Notes: generated by a model from the sequence alone, not told the origin. DNA of 64,000 nt from Labilithrix sp. (GCA_019637155.1 JAHBWE010000018.1:62001-126000), one strand, 5' to 3'; counted from the stretch's first letter, positions 26,635-34,394 are shown. Translations and numbers: made by a program.

Positions 26635-27599
26635 GCACCGCGCACGGCAAGGTCATCCTCTTCGGCGAGCACGCGGTCGTGTACGGCGTGCCGGCGATCG
26701 CGGTCGGCATCGATCGCGGCGCGCGCGCGTCGGTCACGCCGGCGACTTCGAGCCACGCCTCGCTCCGCGTCGGGGGATGGAACATCGTCGCGCGCGAAGG
26801 CGAGACCGAGACGCCGCTCGATCGCGCGTTCAACGGCGTCCTCGGCGCGACGCGCGCGGCGGGCGTCGCGGTGGGCGCGGTGCACGTCGACGCCGAGGCC
26901 GACCTCCCGCCCGGCGGCGGGCTCGGTTGCTCCGCCGCGCTCGGCGTGGCGGTCGCGCGTGCGCTCGATCCCGCCGCCGCGCCGGAGGACATCGCCGCGC
27001 GCGCCGACGCGTGGGAGCGCGTGTTCCACGGCAACCCGTCCGGCATCGACGCCGCGGTCTCGGCGATGGGCGGTTGCGTGCTGTTCCAGCGCGGCTCGCT
27101 CGAAGGTCAAGCGCGCGCGAGCATCCAGCGTATTCGCGTGCCCGGCGCGGTGCATCTCTGCATCGGCAACAGCGGGCAGGCGTCGAGCACGAAGTCGATG
27201 GTCGAAGCGGTCGCGCGCCTTCGCGAGCGCCGTCCCGAGACGACGCAGAAGGCGTTCGACGCGATCCACACGCTCGTGAAGAACGCGGCCCTCGCGCTCG
27301 CGGACGGCGATCGCCGCTCGATCGGTCAGCTCCTCGATCTCAACCAGATGCTCCTCTCCGGGCTCTTCGTGTCGACGCCCGAGATCGAGCAGATGTGCGG
27401 GGCGGCGCGCGCGGCCGGCGCGCTCGGCGCGAAGCTCACCGGCGGTGGCGGCGGCGGCTGCGTCGTCGCGCTCGTCGACGGGCCCGAGACCGGCGCGGCG
27501 GTGCTCGCGGCGTGGAAGAAGGACGGGTTCGACGGCTTCCAGACGACGTTCGGCGCGCCGCGGCGCCCGGCGCCGATCACGCTGGAGACGGCGCCATGA
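26631..27599 (+). CDS. mvk: Mevalonate kinase
   Basis: GHMP-superfamily kinase that phosphorylates mevalonate with ATP. The 322-residue protein has the N-terminal GKVILFGEHAVVYGVPAIA motif, the ATP-binding PPGGGLGCSAALGVAVA loop, the HGNPSGIDAAVS segment with the catalytic Asp, and the C-terminal GAKLTGGGGGGCVVAL motif. Start ATG 26631 overlaps the preceding stop (ATGA) and the stop overlaps the start of the decarboxylase gene (ATGA). Translational coupling along this operon is consistent. Confidence 0.93.
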   Translation: MSTAHGKVILFGEHAVVYGVPAIAVGIDRGARASVTPATSSHASLRVGGWNIVAREGETETPLDRAFNGVLGATRAAGVAVGAVHVDAEADLPPGGGLGCSAALGVAVARALDPAAAPEDIAARADAWERVFHGNPSGIDAAVSAMGGCVLFQRGSLEGQARASIQRIRVPGAVHLCIGNSGQASSTKSMVEAVARLRERRPETTQKAFDAIHTLVKNAALALADGDRRSIGQLLDLNQMLLSGLFVSTPEIEQMCGAARAAGALGAKLTGGGGGGCVVALVDGPETGAAVLAAWKKDGFDGFQTTFGAPRRPAPITLETAP

Positions 27600-28552
27600 C
27601 GAAGGCCGTCGCGATCGCGCATCCGAACATCGCGCTCTCGAAGTACTGGGGGAAGAAGCCGGGGGAGGCGAACGTCCCCGCGGTCCCGTCGCTCTCGGTG
27701 ACGCTCGCGGGCCTCGCGACCACGACGAGCGTGACGTTCGACGACGCGCTCACCGCCGACGCGCTCACGATCAACGGCGCCGCCGCCGACGCCACGCGCG
27801 CGACGGAGCTCCTCGATCACGTGCGCGCCGCGGCGAAGATCCGCGCGCACGCGCGCGTCGTCTCGACCAACGATTTCCCGACCGCGAGCGGGCTCGCGTC
27901 GAGCGCCTCGGGCTTCGCCGCCCTCGCCGTCGCGGCCGTTCGCGCGGCCGGGCTCGACTGGCCGGCGGAGCGCGTCGCCGATCTCGCGCGCCGCTCCTCC
28001 GCGAGCGCGGCGCGCAGCCTCTTCGGCGGCTTCGTCGAGCTGGACGGCGACGTCGTGCGCGCCGTCGCGCCGTCGCGCCACGTCGATCTGCGCGTCCTCG
28101 TCTGCGTCACGACCGAAGCGGCGAAGGCGGTCTCGTCGCGCGCCGGCATGAACATCACCGCGGCGAAGAGCCCGTACTACGCGGGCTGGCTCGAGGCCGC
28201 GCCGCGCATCCATCGCGCGCTGAAAGAGGCGCTCCTCGCCGGCGATCTCCCGCGCGCCGGCGAGCTCGCGGAGGAGAGCGCGCTCGCGATGCACGCCTCC
28301 GCGTTCGCGGCCGGCGTCGTCTACGTCTCGGGCGCGACGCTCGACGCGTACGCGACGGTGAAGGCGCTGCGCGCCGACGGCATCGGCGCGTGGGCGACGA
28401 TGGACGCGGGCCCGCACCTCAAGTGCCTCGTCGCGGCGCGCGACGCGGCGGCGGCGAAGGAGCGCCTCGCGAAGACGCCGGGGGTGCTCCGCGTGATCGA
28501 GGCCGCGCCGGGTGAAGGCGCGCGCGTCGTCGAGACGGAGCCTTCGAAATGA
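27596..28552 (+). CDS. mvaD: Diphosphomevalonate decarboxylase
   Basis: Converts mevalonate 5-diphosphate to isopentenyl diphosphate with ATP. The 318-residue protein has the family opening AIAHPNIALSKYWGKKP, SLSVTLAG, the GHMP loop DFPTASGLASSASGFAAL, SSASAARSLFGGFVEL and a C-terminal TMDAGPHLKCL with the expected Asp. The enzyme could instead act on the monophosphate as in some archaea, but the neighbouring phosphomevalonate kinase supports the classical route. The gene shares 4-bp overlaps with both neighbours. Confidence 0.92.
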   Translation: MTKAVAIAHPNIALSKYWGKKPGEANVPAVPSLSVTLAGLATTTSVTFDDALTADALTINGAAADATRATELLDHVRAAAKIRAHARVVSTNDFPTASGLASSASGFAALAVAAVRAAGLDWPAERVADLARRSSASAARSLFGGFVELDGDVVRAVAPSRHVDLRVLVCVTTEAAKAVSSRAGMNITAAKSPYYAGWLEAAPRIHRALKEALLAGDLPRAGELAEESALAMHASAFAAGVVYVSGATLDAYATVKALRADGIGAWATMDAGPHLKCLVAARDAAAAKERLAKTPGVLRVIEAAPGEGARVVETEPSK

Positions 28553-29490
28553 GGGTCTTCGCGCCCGGCAAGCTCGTGCTCACCGGCGCGTACGCCGTCC
28601 TCGCCGGCGCGCCCGCGGTCGCGATCGCGGTGAGCCGCGGCGCGTACGCCGACGCGTCACGCGCCGCGCTCGACGCGACGCCGGAGGTGCGCGCCGCGCT
28701 CGGCGAGGGCGTGCCCGCGCCGCACGTGGACGCGTCGGACATGTTCGTCGGGTCGCGGAAGCTCGGCCTCGGCGCGAGCGCGGCGATCCTCGTCGCGTCG
28801 CTCGCCGCGGTGACGACGCAGGCGACCTCCGACCTCGCCGATCCGCTCTTCCGCGACGACCTCTTCGCCCGCGCGAAGAAGGCGCACGCCGACGCGCAGG
28901 GCGGCGGCAGCGGCGTCGACATCGCGACGAGCATCCACGGCGGCGCGATCCAGTACACGATGAATCAGCCGATCCGTCGCGTCGCGATCCCGCGCGGCCT
29001 CGAGGTCGGGGTGTTCGCGTGCGCGACGAGCGCGCGTACGAGCGAGCTCCGCGCCGAGGTCGATCGCCTCGCGGCGACGAAGCCCGCGCGGCACGAGGCG
29101 CTCATGAGCGCCCTCGTCGCGATCGCGAACGACGGCGCCCGCGCCGCGCGCGACGGCGACGGCCCCGCGTTCGTGGACGCGCTCCGCCGCACCGCGCGCG
29201 CGCTCGCCGCGCTCGGCGAAGCGGCGCAGGTCGGCATCGTCCCGGATCGCTTCGACGAGCTCGAGGCGATCGCGGCGGCGGAGGAGGCGAGCTTCTCCGT
29301 CTCCGGCGCGGGCGGCGGCGACGTCGCGGTGTACGTCGGCGCGGCCGCGCCTTCCTCGAAGTTTCGCGAGCGCGCGCACGCGCTCGGCCTGTTTTCGCTC
29401 CCGCTCTCGCTCGACAACAAAGGAGTCAAGATCGTCCCCTCCATCGCGGTCTCTTCCGACCGCGTGTTGGGTGCATCCGAATCGACATGA
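28549..29490 (+). CDS. Phosphomevalonate kinase
   Basis: GHMP kinase that makes mevalonate 5-diphosphate. The 313-residue protein has FAPGKLVLTGAYAVLAGAPA at the N-terminus, KLGLGASAAILVASLAAV as the ATP loop, HADAQGGGSGVDIATSIHGG (the ERG8-type signature) and SVSGAGGGDVAVYV near the C-terminus. These match phosphomevalonate kinases and complete the lower mevalonate pathway in this operon. It is linked by ATGA overlaps to the decarboxylase and the reductase genes. Slightly shorter than yeast ERG8, similar to bacterial forms. Confidence 0.87.
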   Translation: MRVFAPGKLVLTGAYAVLAGAPAVAIAVSRGAYADASRAALDATPEVRAALGEGVPAPHVDASDMFVGSRKLGLGASAAILVASLAAVTTQATSDLADPLFRDDLFARAKKAHADAQGGGSGVDIATSIHGGAIQYTMNQPIRRVAIPRGLEVGVFACATSARTSELRAEVDRLAATKPARHEALMSALVAIANDGARAARDGDGPAFVDALRRTARALAALGEAAQVGIVPDRFDELEAIAAAEEASFSVSGAGGGDVAVYVGAAAPSSKFRERAHALGLFSLPLSLDNKGVKIVPSIAVSSDRVLGASEST

Positions 29491-30860
29491 AGACCCGCAC
29501 CTCTTCTCTCCCCGGCTTCTACAAGGTCACCGTCGACGAGCGCCGCAACCTCGTGAGCGAGGCGACCGGCGTGTCCGCGACCGCGATCGCGACCGCGCTC
29601 GACGGTGGCGGCCTCAGCGCGGAGACGGCGGACAAGTTCGTCGAGAACGTGCTCGGCACGTACGGCCTTCCGTACGGCGTCACGCTGAACGTGCGCGTGA
29701 ACGGGCAGGACCACGTCGCGCCGATGGTGGTCGAGGAGCCGAGCGTGGTCGCGGCCGCGTCGAACGCGGCGAAGATGGTGCGCGCTGGCGGCGGCTTCCA
29801 GGTGGAGGTCGATCCGCCGGTGATGATCAGCCAGGTGCAGATCATCGAGGTGAAGGACCGCGCCGCGGCGAAGGCGGCGATCCTCGCGGCGAAGGACGAG
29901 ATCCTCGCGCGCGCGGACGCGGCGGTGAGCGGCCTCGTCGCGCGTGGCGGCGGCGCGCGCGGCCTCGAGGTGCGCGAGCTCGGCCAGCCCGAGGACGAGA
30001 TGATCGTCGTGCACATCCTCGTCGACTGCCGCGACGCGATGGGCGCGAACCTGATCAACACGGTCGCCGAGGCGATCGCGGACCGTCTCGCCGCCCTCGC
30101 GAACGGCAAGGTCGGCCTCCGTATTCTCTCGAACCTCTGCGACAAGCGCTGCGTGCGCGTCCGCTGCCGCGTCCCGGCGAAGATGCTCGCGACCGACGAC
30201 ATGGACGGCGACGCGGTCATCGACGGCATCGTGAACGCCTCCCGCTTCGCGGAGCTCGATCCCTACCGCGCGGCGACGCACAACAAGGGCATCATGAACG
30301 GCATCGACTCGGTGGTGATCGCGACGGGCAACGACTGGCGCGCGGTCGAAGCCGGCGCGCACGCCTACGCGGCGCGGAGCGGGCAGTACTCACCGCTCTC
30401 GATCTGGCGTCGCGACGGCGACGCGCTGGTCGGCTTCCTCGAGCTCCCGCTCGCGCTGGGCACGGTCGGCGGCACGCTCCGCGTTCACCCGAGCGCACGT
30501 CTCTCGCTCGACATGATGGGTGTGACCGAAGCGGCGGATCTCTCCGCGGTCGCGGCGTCGGTGGGCCTCGCGTCGAACCTCGCCGCGGTCCGCGCGCTCG
30601 CGACGGACGGGATCCAGCGGGGCCACATGGCTCTCCATGCCCGCTCGGTGGCCCTCGCGGCCGGCGCGTCGGGCGCGGACGTCGAGAGGGTCGCCGCCCT
30701 CATCGTCGAGGCACGCGACATCACGATCGAAGCGGCACGACGCGCGCTCGGGGCAAAGGCCCCGTTCTTCCCCCACTCGGGCTCGGGCCCTGTCTCCGGC
30801 CTATCCAGCTCCACGCGCGACACTACGCGCGTGGAGGGCGAGACGGCTGTAGGAGAGTAG
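29487..30860 (+). CDS. mvaA: Hydroxymethylglutaryl-CoA reductase
   Basis: Reduces HMG-CoA to mevalonate, the committed step of the pathway. The 457-residue protein has the expected motifs: ENVLGTYGLPYGVTLNV, MVVEEPSVVAAASNAAKM, DAMGANLINTVAEA, THNKGIMNGIDSVVIATGN and GTVGGTLRVHP. The length and lack of membrane segments fit a soluble bacterial (class II-like) enzyme. It is the last gene of the operon; its ATG overlaps the phosphomevalonate kinase stop. HMG-CoA synthase is not in this window and must be encoded elsewhere for the pathway to run. Confidence 0.93.
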   Translation: MKTRTSSLPGFYKVTVDERRNLVSEATGVSATAIATALDGGGLSAETADKFVENVLGTYGLPYGVTLNVRVNGQDHVAPMVVEEPSVVAAASNAAKMVRAGGGFQVEVDPPVMISQVQIIEVKDRAAAKAAILAAKDEILARADAAVSGLVARGGGARGLEVRELGQPEDEMIVVHILVDCRDAMGANLINTVAEAIADRLAALANGKVGLRILSNLCDKRCVRVRCRVPAKMLATDDMDGDAVIDGIVNASRFAELDPYRAATHNKGIMNGIDSVVIATGNDWRAVEAGAHAYAARSGQYSPLSIWRRDGDALVGFLELPLALGTVGGTLRVHPSARLSLDMMGVTEAADLSAVAASVGLASNLAAVRALATDGIQRGHMALHARSVALAAGASGADVERVAALIVEARDITIEAARRALGAKAPFFPHSGSGPVSGLSSSTRDTTRVEGETAVGE

Positions 30861-30867
30861 GGCTCAC

Positions 30868-30899
30868 ACCGCCGGCTTCTCGATCTCCGGCGGTTTCAT
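30868..30899 (+). terminator. Hairpin after mvaA, likely operon terminator
   Basis: ACCGCCGG (30868-30875) pairs with CCGGCGGT (30887-30894) across an 11-nt loop, followed by TTTC. It lies 8 bp after the mvaA stop and is a plausible terminator of the mevalonate operon, although the T-run is short. The hairpin also resembles the units of the array that follows. Confidence 0.5.
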
Positions 30900-30912
30900 C
30901 GCGCCGATAGGT

Positions 30913-31050
30913 CCGGCGCTTCTCGTCGCCGGCATGTCCCGGCGCTTCTCGTCGCCGGTATGTCCCGGCGCTTCTCGTCGCCGGTGCAAGGCCGGCTTCA
31001 TCGCGCCGGTATGTCCCGGCGGTCACGCGACCGGCGTAAGCCGGCGGTGG
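30913..31050 (+). repeat. Array of 26-bp hairpin units
   Basis: Three units of CCGGCG-CTTCTCGT-CGCCGG lie at 30913, 30939 and 30965 with an exact 26-bp period and the linker YATGTC. Degenerate units follow to about 31050 (CCGGCGGTCACGCGACCGGC and similar), ending at the 3' end of the minus-strand lipoprotein gene. Each unit can form a 6-bp stem with an 8-nt loop. No spacer diversity is present, so this is not CRISPR. Function unknown; it lies between two convergent transcription units. Confidence 0.75.
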
Positions 31051-31055
31051 CTTGG

Positions 31056-31352
31056 TCAGCCGTTGACGGGGACCTCGTCCTCGACCTGGAGGTGGGGGTC
31101 GATCGCGTCCTTGCCGCTCGGGACCGGGGGGTTGAACTCACGGTCCAGCTCCGGCGCGTCGAGGCCCGGCGTGATCTGGGCGGGGTCCGGCGGCGCCTCG
31201 TCCGAGATGTCGGCGCTGAACGGCGTCTGCGGGGCGCCGCGCGACTGAGTGACCGGAGCCGGAGCGGGCTGCGGGTCCTCGATGCCCGTCGCACATCCCG
31301 TCGCACCAACCGCCATGAGACCCACCACTGCAGCGAAGAGGAAACGATTCAT
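31056..31352 (-). CDS. Small lipoprotein, unknown function
   Basis: The 98-residue product starts at ATG 31352 (an upstream ATG at 31367 would add five residues). It has a clear lipoprotein signal (MNRFLFAAVVGLMAVGATGC, lipobox ATGC) and a mature part of about 80 residues that is acidic, Pro-rich and probably disordered. No domain is recognised. Similar short acidic lipoproteins are common in myxobacterial genomes. The 650 bp upstream are non-coding. Confidence 0.65.
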   Translation of the reverse strand: MNRFLFAAVVGLMAVGATGCATGIEDPQPAPAPVTQSRGAPQTPFSADISDEAPPDPAQITPGLDAPELDREFNPPVPSGKDAIDPHLQVEDEVPVNG

Positions 31353-32011
31353 TGCCAGCCTCCACACACCTTCGAGCTACCTACACTTGTCGACAACGCG
31401 TCCGTCTTCAGCGTCGTCCGAGGCCAGTCGCTCTGGCCACTTTTTTACAGAACCACGAGCATGGCGACGATCACAAGCGTCTCAAGAGCTCGCTCGAAAA
31501 TAGGTGTGAGATCACCATGCGTTTGCATCCCGTTCCCGTGATCGAACCAAGATCCGGAGCGCGTGTGTGCTCTCAAGAGTTCCGCGCCCTTCGATAAGCG
31601 GATCATGAACTCCCCGGATCAACGGCGAACCACGCGAGATCGGAGAGCATTTCCACTCTCGAGCTCGTTCGCACCCCCGCGACGACACACCTCGCACGCC
31701 TCCCGCACGCGTCCGCTCGCATCCGCATGCGTCAGAGCGCGGTTTTTTCCGCGTCATAGCGCGCTTTTCCCAGCGCGCGTGCTCCGCGCCGCGCGTGCTC
31801 CGCGCCTGCAGCGCCGTGCTTGTTTGTGACAAATGCACAACTCAGGTTGTGTAAATGCACAATCTGGGTTGTGTAAATGCACAATCTGGGTTGTGTAAAT
31901 GCACAATCTGGGTTGTGCAAAAAGCACAACTCGGGTTGTGGAGATGGGAGCGCGCGAGCGGGGGATGCGCAGCTCGGGTTGGGGCCGAGTCGAGTCGTGG
32001 GAGCGTGCGGT
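31353..32011. other. Gene-free stretch of about 660 bp
   Basis: No frame here looks like a gene: candidates are short, without start sites or recognisable content. The stretch holds a perfect 16-bp tandem duplication (31775-31790 and 31791-31806, unit GCGCGTGCTCCGCGCC) and the 22-bp palindromic array at 31831-31940. It should include the promoter of the small lipoprotein and the 3' end of the tetR transcript. A non-coding RNA cannot be excluded. Confidence 0.5.
31831..31940. repeat. Five tandem 22-bp palindromic units
   Basis: The unit AAATGCACAATCTGGGTTGTGT is repeated at 31831, 31853, 31875, 31897 and 31919 with an exact 22-bp period. The three central units are nearly identical; the outer two differ at a few bases (CTCAGG or CTCGGG in the centre). 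Each unit carries the inverted repeat CACAA-N6-TTGTG. Changes fall in the 6-bp centre while the arms are kept. The array is much more AT-rich than its surroundings. The spacing of two helical turns is what cooperative protein binding would need. It is 71 bp from the tetR stop. Confidence 0.85.
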
Positions 32012-32695
32012 TCAGTTGTGGGATGAGGAGGTGGCGGTCGAGGTTGCGCCTTGCGTCTTGAGTGCGCTGGCGACGATGGCGATGAGGGCCTCCGAGAGGG
32101 TGTCGCGGAGGGAGTCGGCGGTGGGGGTGTGGTTCTTCGTGTCTTGGTCGAGGCAGGCTTCGACCCAGGCGATGCTGGCGCTCTCCACGAGGCCGATCCA
32201 GCCGCGGAGCGCGATGTCGAGCAGCGTTCCCTTCGTGTCGGCGACGTTCGGGAAGAGCTCGCCGAGGCCGCTGCGAAGGAGGTTCAGGAGCGCGTCGCGT
32301 GTCTCGTCGATGATCTCCGTGATCTCGCGGTCGGCGCCGATGCCGCTCCGCATGAGGGTCGCGAACGCGACGCCGTGCACGCGGACGTACTCGAGGTAGC
32401 GGTCGATCGCGGCGCGGAGCTGCTCGAACGGGGTCCCCTCCGCCGGCGCCTCGATCTGGTTAACCACCCGCGTCGCGCCCTCGCGGACGCAGGCGATGTA
32501 GAATGCACGCTTCGTCGGGAAGTAGTGATAGACGAGGCCCTTCGAGATGCCGGCCGCCTGGGCGATCGCGTCGATCGAGACCTCGTCGTAGGGACGGGAG
32601 CCGAACTCGGCGAGGCCCAGCTCTACGAGCTGCGATCGTCGTTCGTCGACGTCGAGCCGCACCCGCGTCTTCGTCTTGCGCCCCGAGGTCGTCAT
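32012..32695 (-). CDS. TetR-family transcriptional repressor
   Basis: The 227-residue protein has a typical TetR N-terminal HTH: RRSQLVELGLAEFGSRPYDE, then VSIDAIAQAAGISKGLVYHY and FPTKRAFYIACVREG. The C-terminal ligand domain is helical and specific to this regulator. It is divergent from the metal-dependent hydrolase gene, with the starts 78 bp apart and a long two-part dyad between them, so it most likely represses both genes. Inducer unknown, perhaps a lipid-like compound as for many relatives. Confidence 0.92.
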   Translation of the reverse strand: MTTSGRKTKTRVRLDVDERRSQLVELGLAEFGSRPYDEVSIDAIAQAAGISKGLVYHYFPTKRAFYIACVREGATRVVNQIEAPAEGTPFEQLRAAIDRYLEYVRVHGVAFATLMRSGIGADREITEIIDETRDALLNLLRSGLGELFPNVADTKGTLLDIALRGWIGLVESASIAWVEACLDQDTKNHTPTADSLRDTLSEALIAIVASALKTQGATSTATSSSHN

Positions 32696-32721
32696 TCGCT
32701 TCGAGCATACGCGAGTCGCAA

Positions 32722-32767
32722 TTGACTCAGGTTCAATAGGCGCTATGTTCTATTGAACAGGAGTCAA
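32722..32767. promoter_or_regulatory. Nested perfect dyad, probable TetR operator
   Basis: Two perfect inverted repeats share one centre (32744.5): outer TTGACT (32722-32727) with AGTCAA (32762-32767), inner TTCAATAG (32732-32739) with CTATTGAA (32750-32757). The tetrads between the arms are both CAGG, that is, direct rather than inverted. The site lies between divergent tetR and the hydrolase gene. The outer TTGACT could also serve as the -35 of the hydrolase promoter and CTATTG may overlap a -10, so repressor binding would block transcription. Confidence 0.75.
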
Positions 32768-32773
32768 CAAGCC

Positions 32774-33652
32774 ATGGCAGCCGCGACAAGCCCGGGTTTT
32801 ACGACGAAACGAGGCCTCAAGGTGCGCGCGCCGAAGCTCGCGTTCGAGGGGACGTCGAAGCGCTGGATGGCGAACAGCCGCGCCGCCACCCACATCGCGA
32901 ACGGGGTGAACCTGCTCTTTCCCGCCGGCGAGCGCTTCTTCATCCGGAGCGTGCGGCACTACCTCGATCGCATCACGCCCGAGCTCGCGGCCGAGGTGCG
33001 CGGCTTCTTCGGGCAGGAGGGGCGCCACGCGTACGCGCACGAGCGCTTCTTCGACACGCTCCGCGCGCAGGGCTACGACATCGACTCGATCCTCCGCCGC
33101 TACGAGCGCGTCGCGTACGACGGCATCGAGAAGGTCTCGCCGGCGGTGCTCTGCCTCTCCGTGACCGTCGCCCTCGAGCACTTCACCGCCATCCTCGCGG
33201 AAGACGCGCTCTCGACCGACGAGCTGGGGCACGCCGACACCGAGGTGCGGCGGCTGATGGAGTGGCACGCGGTCGAGGAGCTCGAACACAAGGCCGTCGC
33301 ATTCGACGTCCTCAAGCAGGTCGCGCCGGGCTACGGCATTCGCGTCGCGGGGATGGTGTTCGCGACGATCGTGCTGAGCGGCTTCTGGCTCTTCGCGACG
33401 CGCGAGCTCCTCGCGCAAGACGGCTCGTCGCTGCGTGAGGCCGCGCGCGAGCTCGAGGAGCTCCGCAAGGAGGCCGAGCGCCTCGCGAAGGAGAGCGGCC
33501 GGCAGACGGCGCTCGCCCAGCCGATCGCGACAGGCGTGTTCCTCCGCGGTATTCGCGAGTACCTCCGGCCGGGCTTCCACCCGAACGATCGCGATCACCG
33601 CGCGCTCATCGCCTCGACGCTCGAACGCCTCAATCGCGAAGGCGTCGTCTGA
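32774..33652 (+). CDS. Predicted metal-dependent hydrolase (PF10118-type)
   Basis: The 292-residue protein starts at ATG 32774 with AGGAG ten bases upstream; a TTG at 32753 lies inside the operator and is unlikely. Its His/Glu motifs match the predicted metal-dependent hydrolase family: FFGQEGRHAYAHERF, ALEHFTAIL and WHAVEELEHKAVAFDV, with four-helix di-metal character. A hydrophobic segment (about 190-210) suggests membrane association. Homologues are often next to TetR regulators, as here, and are thought to act on fatty or hydrophobic compounds. The substrate is not known. Repeat element C starts 12 bp after the stop. Confidence 0.82.
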   Translation: MAAATSPGFTTKRGLKVRAPKLAFEGTSKRWMANSRAATHIANGVNLLFPAGERFFIRSVRHYLDRITPELAAEVRGFFGQEGRHAYAHERFFDTLRAQGYDIDSILRRYERVAYDGIEKVSPAVLCLSVTVALEHFTAILAEDALSTDELGHADTEVRRLMEWHAVEELEHKAVAFDVLKQVAPGYGIRVAGMVFATIVLSGFWLFATRELLAQDGSSLREAARELEELRKEAERLAKESGRQTALAQPIATGVFLRGIREYLRPGFHPNDRDHRALIASTLERLNREGVV

Positions 33653-33664
33653 GGTCACGGTTCG

Positions 33665-33853
33665 TTCAACGTCGGGGCTTCGCCCCGACACCCCACCCAG
33701 ACGCGGTTCAACGTCGGGGCTTCGCCCCGACACCCCACCCCAGACACCTTCAACGTCGGGGCTTCGCCCCGCCACCCCACCCCAGACACGGCCCTCGCGC
33801 TTCGCGCTCGGGGCGCTTCGCGCCCGCTTGCGCGGCCGCTTCTGGGGCCCCGG
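33665..33853 (-). repeat. Dispersed hairpin element, copy C, with 42-bp terminal amplification
   Basis: Compared with A and B this copy lies in reverse orientation. Its terminal segment is repeated three times with a 42-bp period starting TTCAACGTCGGGGCTTCGCC at 33665, 33707 and 33749. The third unit runs into the full element: hairpin 2 (GCGC-TTC-GCGC), hairpin 1 GGGCGC-TTC-GCGCCC (33811-33825), then GCGGCCGCTTCTGGGGCCCC. Each 42-bp unit contains CGGGGC-TTC-GCCCCG, except that the third has one changed base. It is intergenic, between the hydrolase gene and an unknown gene. Confidence 0.88.
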
Positions 33854-33965
33854 GCGGGACCCCCGCGTCGATGCGGCGTCGAGCGGCGACGCGAGGTGCA
33901 AGGTGCAAGGTGCAAGGGGCAAGGGGCGATGACGGCGGGGACGTGTATGCGCGTATGATCGTGGG
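33854..33965. other. Intergenic tail after copy C with short tandem repeats
   Basis: The 112 bp between element C and the next gene contain AGGTGCA-type 7-bp repeats at about 33893-33920 (GTGCAAG three times, then GGCAAGG). No gene is supported. The start of the following gene is near the end of this stretch. Confidence 0.5.
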
Positions 33966-34394
33966 ATGTCGGTCGAGTACTTCGTCGCGTTGCGGTCGGT
34001 GTTGCCGGCGCGGGATGGTGGTTGGAGCTTCGATGTCGGGGCTGTCTCGATTCATGTCCTCGATGACGAGGAGCTGCTCGGGGTCCTCGCGGACGAGGTC
34101 GCCGGTGTCTCCGCCGGGCTCGTCTTCAGCGGGCGCTCCGCGGCTGCCGACATGACGCTCGGGCTCGCTCGCGTCGTGGCTCGTCTGCTCGGCGGCGCGG
34201 TCTTCTACGAAGACGGGCCCGAGCTGGTCGAGACGTTCGAGGCGCCATCGAGCCCTCCCGACGCCGCGACCGTGGAGCAGGCCATGCGGACCTGGCTCGC
34301 CGAGGACGAAGCGCGACGCGCCACCGACCACGCTGCCGCGAAGGCCGCGTGGGTCGAACGCATGAAGAAGGGCAATCCGGACGACGTCTTCTGA
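33966..34394 (+). CDS. Unknown acidic protein
   Basis: The 142-residue product has no recognised domain. Codon usage with G/C at third positions and an unbroken frame support it. The first 90 residues are predicted alpha/beta (MSVEYFVALRSVLP, VSIHVLDDEELLGVLADEV) and the C-terminal 50 are helical and charged, ending AAWVERMKKGNPDDVF. No signal peptide or membrane segment. It stands alone, downstream of repeat element C and convergent with the endonuclease V gene. Confidence 0.6.
   Translation: MSVEYFVALRSVLPARDGGWSFDVGAVSIHVLDDEELLGVLADEVAGVSAGLVFSGRSAAADMTLGLARVVARLLGGAVFYEDGPELVETFEAPSSPPDAATVEQAMRTWLAEDEARRATDHAAAKAAWVERMKKGNPDDVF

Noticed and set aside
30823..31026. Minus-strand open frame with repeated TYRRDE peptides
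   Set aside because: It is only a translation of the 26-bp hairpin array, with no start site support or recognisable domain.
31831..31940. Possible CRISPR array
   Set aside because: Units follow each other without unique spacers, and no cas genes are present; it is a tandem palindromic repeat.
32753..32773. TTG start upstream of the metal-dependent hydrolase
   Set aside because: It lies inside the operator palindrome and lacks a ribosome binding site; ATG 32774 follows AGGAG at suitable distance.
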